64,000 nt of DNA from CAZRHR01 sp964578885 (lineage in GTDB: Bacteria; Bacteroidota; Bacteroidia; CAIKAF01), in contig CAZOEO010000002.1 of NCBI GenBank assembly GCA_964578885.1, positions 186,001 through 250,000 of the forward strand. The letters are read 5' to 3'. The position numbers were made by a program, and so were the translations under genes. This document shows, one piece after another, positions 63,691 through 64,000 of this stretch; within the stretch, counting starts at the first letter, position 1; each line of letters starts with the position of its first letter. The notes under the pieces were generated by a model. That model was given only the letters and a program-made list of their open reading frames with translations, did no database searches and was not told the origin of the DNA.

Positions 63691-63915
63691 TCAGAAACCT
63701 TTCAGCAAATCAACCGCCTTGTTGAAAAAGGAAAGCGGAAGACTTTTTTCGCAGGTTTGGGCGGTTTTAGAAATGCTTTTTTCACCGTTTAATCCTGCGT
63801 TCTGGGGGCAATTCTCCAAAAATACCATGGAAAAAATCACTATATTCAAAAGCAAAGTGAGGATAAGTATCGAACTCACGACCCAAATGGAAGTATCTGA
63901 TTTCTTTACTTTCAT
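63691..63915 (-). CDS. Small single-pass membrane protein
   Basis: The 74-residue protein begins MKVKKSDTSIWVVSSILILT and has one hydrophobic helix (~11-32), then a polar tail with two Cys residues. It is supported by the TATTTTTG promoter ending 4 nt before its ATG. The opposite-strand frame (63647-63928) has no such support and is rejected. I do not recognise the family and assign no function. Confidence 0.55.
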   Translation of the reverse strand: MKVKKSDTSIWVVSSILILTLLLNIVIFSMVFLENCPQNAGLNGEKSISKTAQTCEKSLPLSFFNKAVDLLKGF

Positions 63916-63919
63916 GGTT

Positions 63920-63927
63920 CAAAAATA
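63920..63927 (-). promoter_or_regulatory. TAnnTTTG promoter of the small membrane protein
   Basis: The minus strand reads TATTTTTG and then four bases (aacc) before the ATG at 63915. Confidence 0.55.
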
Positions 63928-64000
63928 GGATATAATTTTCAGTTTAACGTGTTTTATTACAAAATATTTTAAAGGCCGTTAAAAAAAACAATGAGAGCGA

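Noticed and set aside
63647..63928. Plus-strand 93-codon frame at the right end
   Set aside because: It overlaps the minus-strand small membrane protein, which has a TATTTTTG promoter and a clear membrane helix; this frame has neither.

Overview
The window looks like a chromosomal segment of a moderate-GC member of the Bacteroidota, probably Flavobacteriales-like, though the exact lineage cannot be fixed from sequence alone. The evidence is: repeated Bacteroidota-type promoters (TAnnTTTG, once with a TTTG element 19 bp upstream); several secreted proteins with C-terminal type IX secretion (T9SS) sorting domains; PKD, choice-of-anchor and Ig-like modules; an NADP isocitrate dehydrogenase of the eukaryote-like type; a DUF4369 TlpA-like lipoprotein; and the FeoA/FeoB/small Cys-rich protein arrangement. 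There is no CRISPR array, complete insertion sequence or obvious prophage.

Layout. 1-3 kb: the N-terminal part of a secreted choice-of-anchor protein, rpmH (53 codons) and an EamA/DMT transporter, all minus strand. 3-11 kb: plus-strand genes for a small unknown protein, a large NtrY-like membrane histidine kinase, and a tightly overlapping trio (SDR epimerase, ABC exporter, TerC). 10.8-13.3 kb: a minus-strand iron(II) uptake operon feoA-feoB-small Cys-rich protein. 13.4-21.4 kb: a GT-C-like membrane protein, leuS (minus), and the overlapping plus-strand set gatB, TlpA-like thioredoxin lipoprotein, lpxH. 21.4-31 kb: gap (minus), then two large secreted T9SS cargo genes, an M43 metalloprotease and a 1955-residue adhesin-like protein with three ALK-type glycine-rich modules. 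31-41.7 kb: icd, a soluble multi-PAS/GAF histidine kinase with its response regulator, a CNNM/CBS protein, an M28 peptidase, and an unknown secreted protein. 41.7-45.7 kb: a minus-strand operon coaX - outer-membrane protein - TPR protein - lptC. 45.8-50.2 kb: tRNA-Phe(GAA), a glycine-rich secreted protein, PpiD-like foldase, nitroreductase. 50.2-50.7 kb is an AT-rich gap. 50.7-64 kb: another T9SS cargo protein, a secreted unknown, divergent ferredoxin and LuxC-type acyl-CoA reductase, a PepSY-like secreted protein, DUF2461 and DUF2079 genes, a long RluA-family pseudouridine synthase, a third glycine-rich protein, and a small membrane protein.

The genes are mostly housekeeping and cell-envelope functions (LPS: lpxH, lptC, possibly the MsbA-like exporter; folding: PpiD, TlpA-like; translation: leuS, gatB, rpmH, tRNA-Phe) mixed with a surface-protein repertoire. 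The two observations I find most worth following are a recurring ALK-like glycine-rich module (five copies in three genes, two of which end exactly at the module without a recognisable T9SS signal), and a set of at least six genes whose TAnnTTTG-like promoter lies only 4-5 nt before the start codon, which predicts leaderless transcripts.
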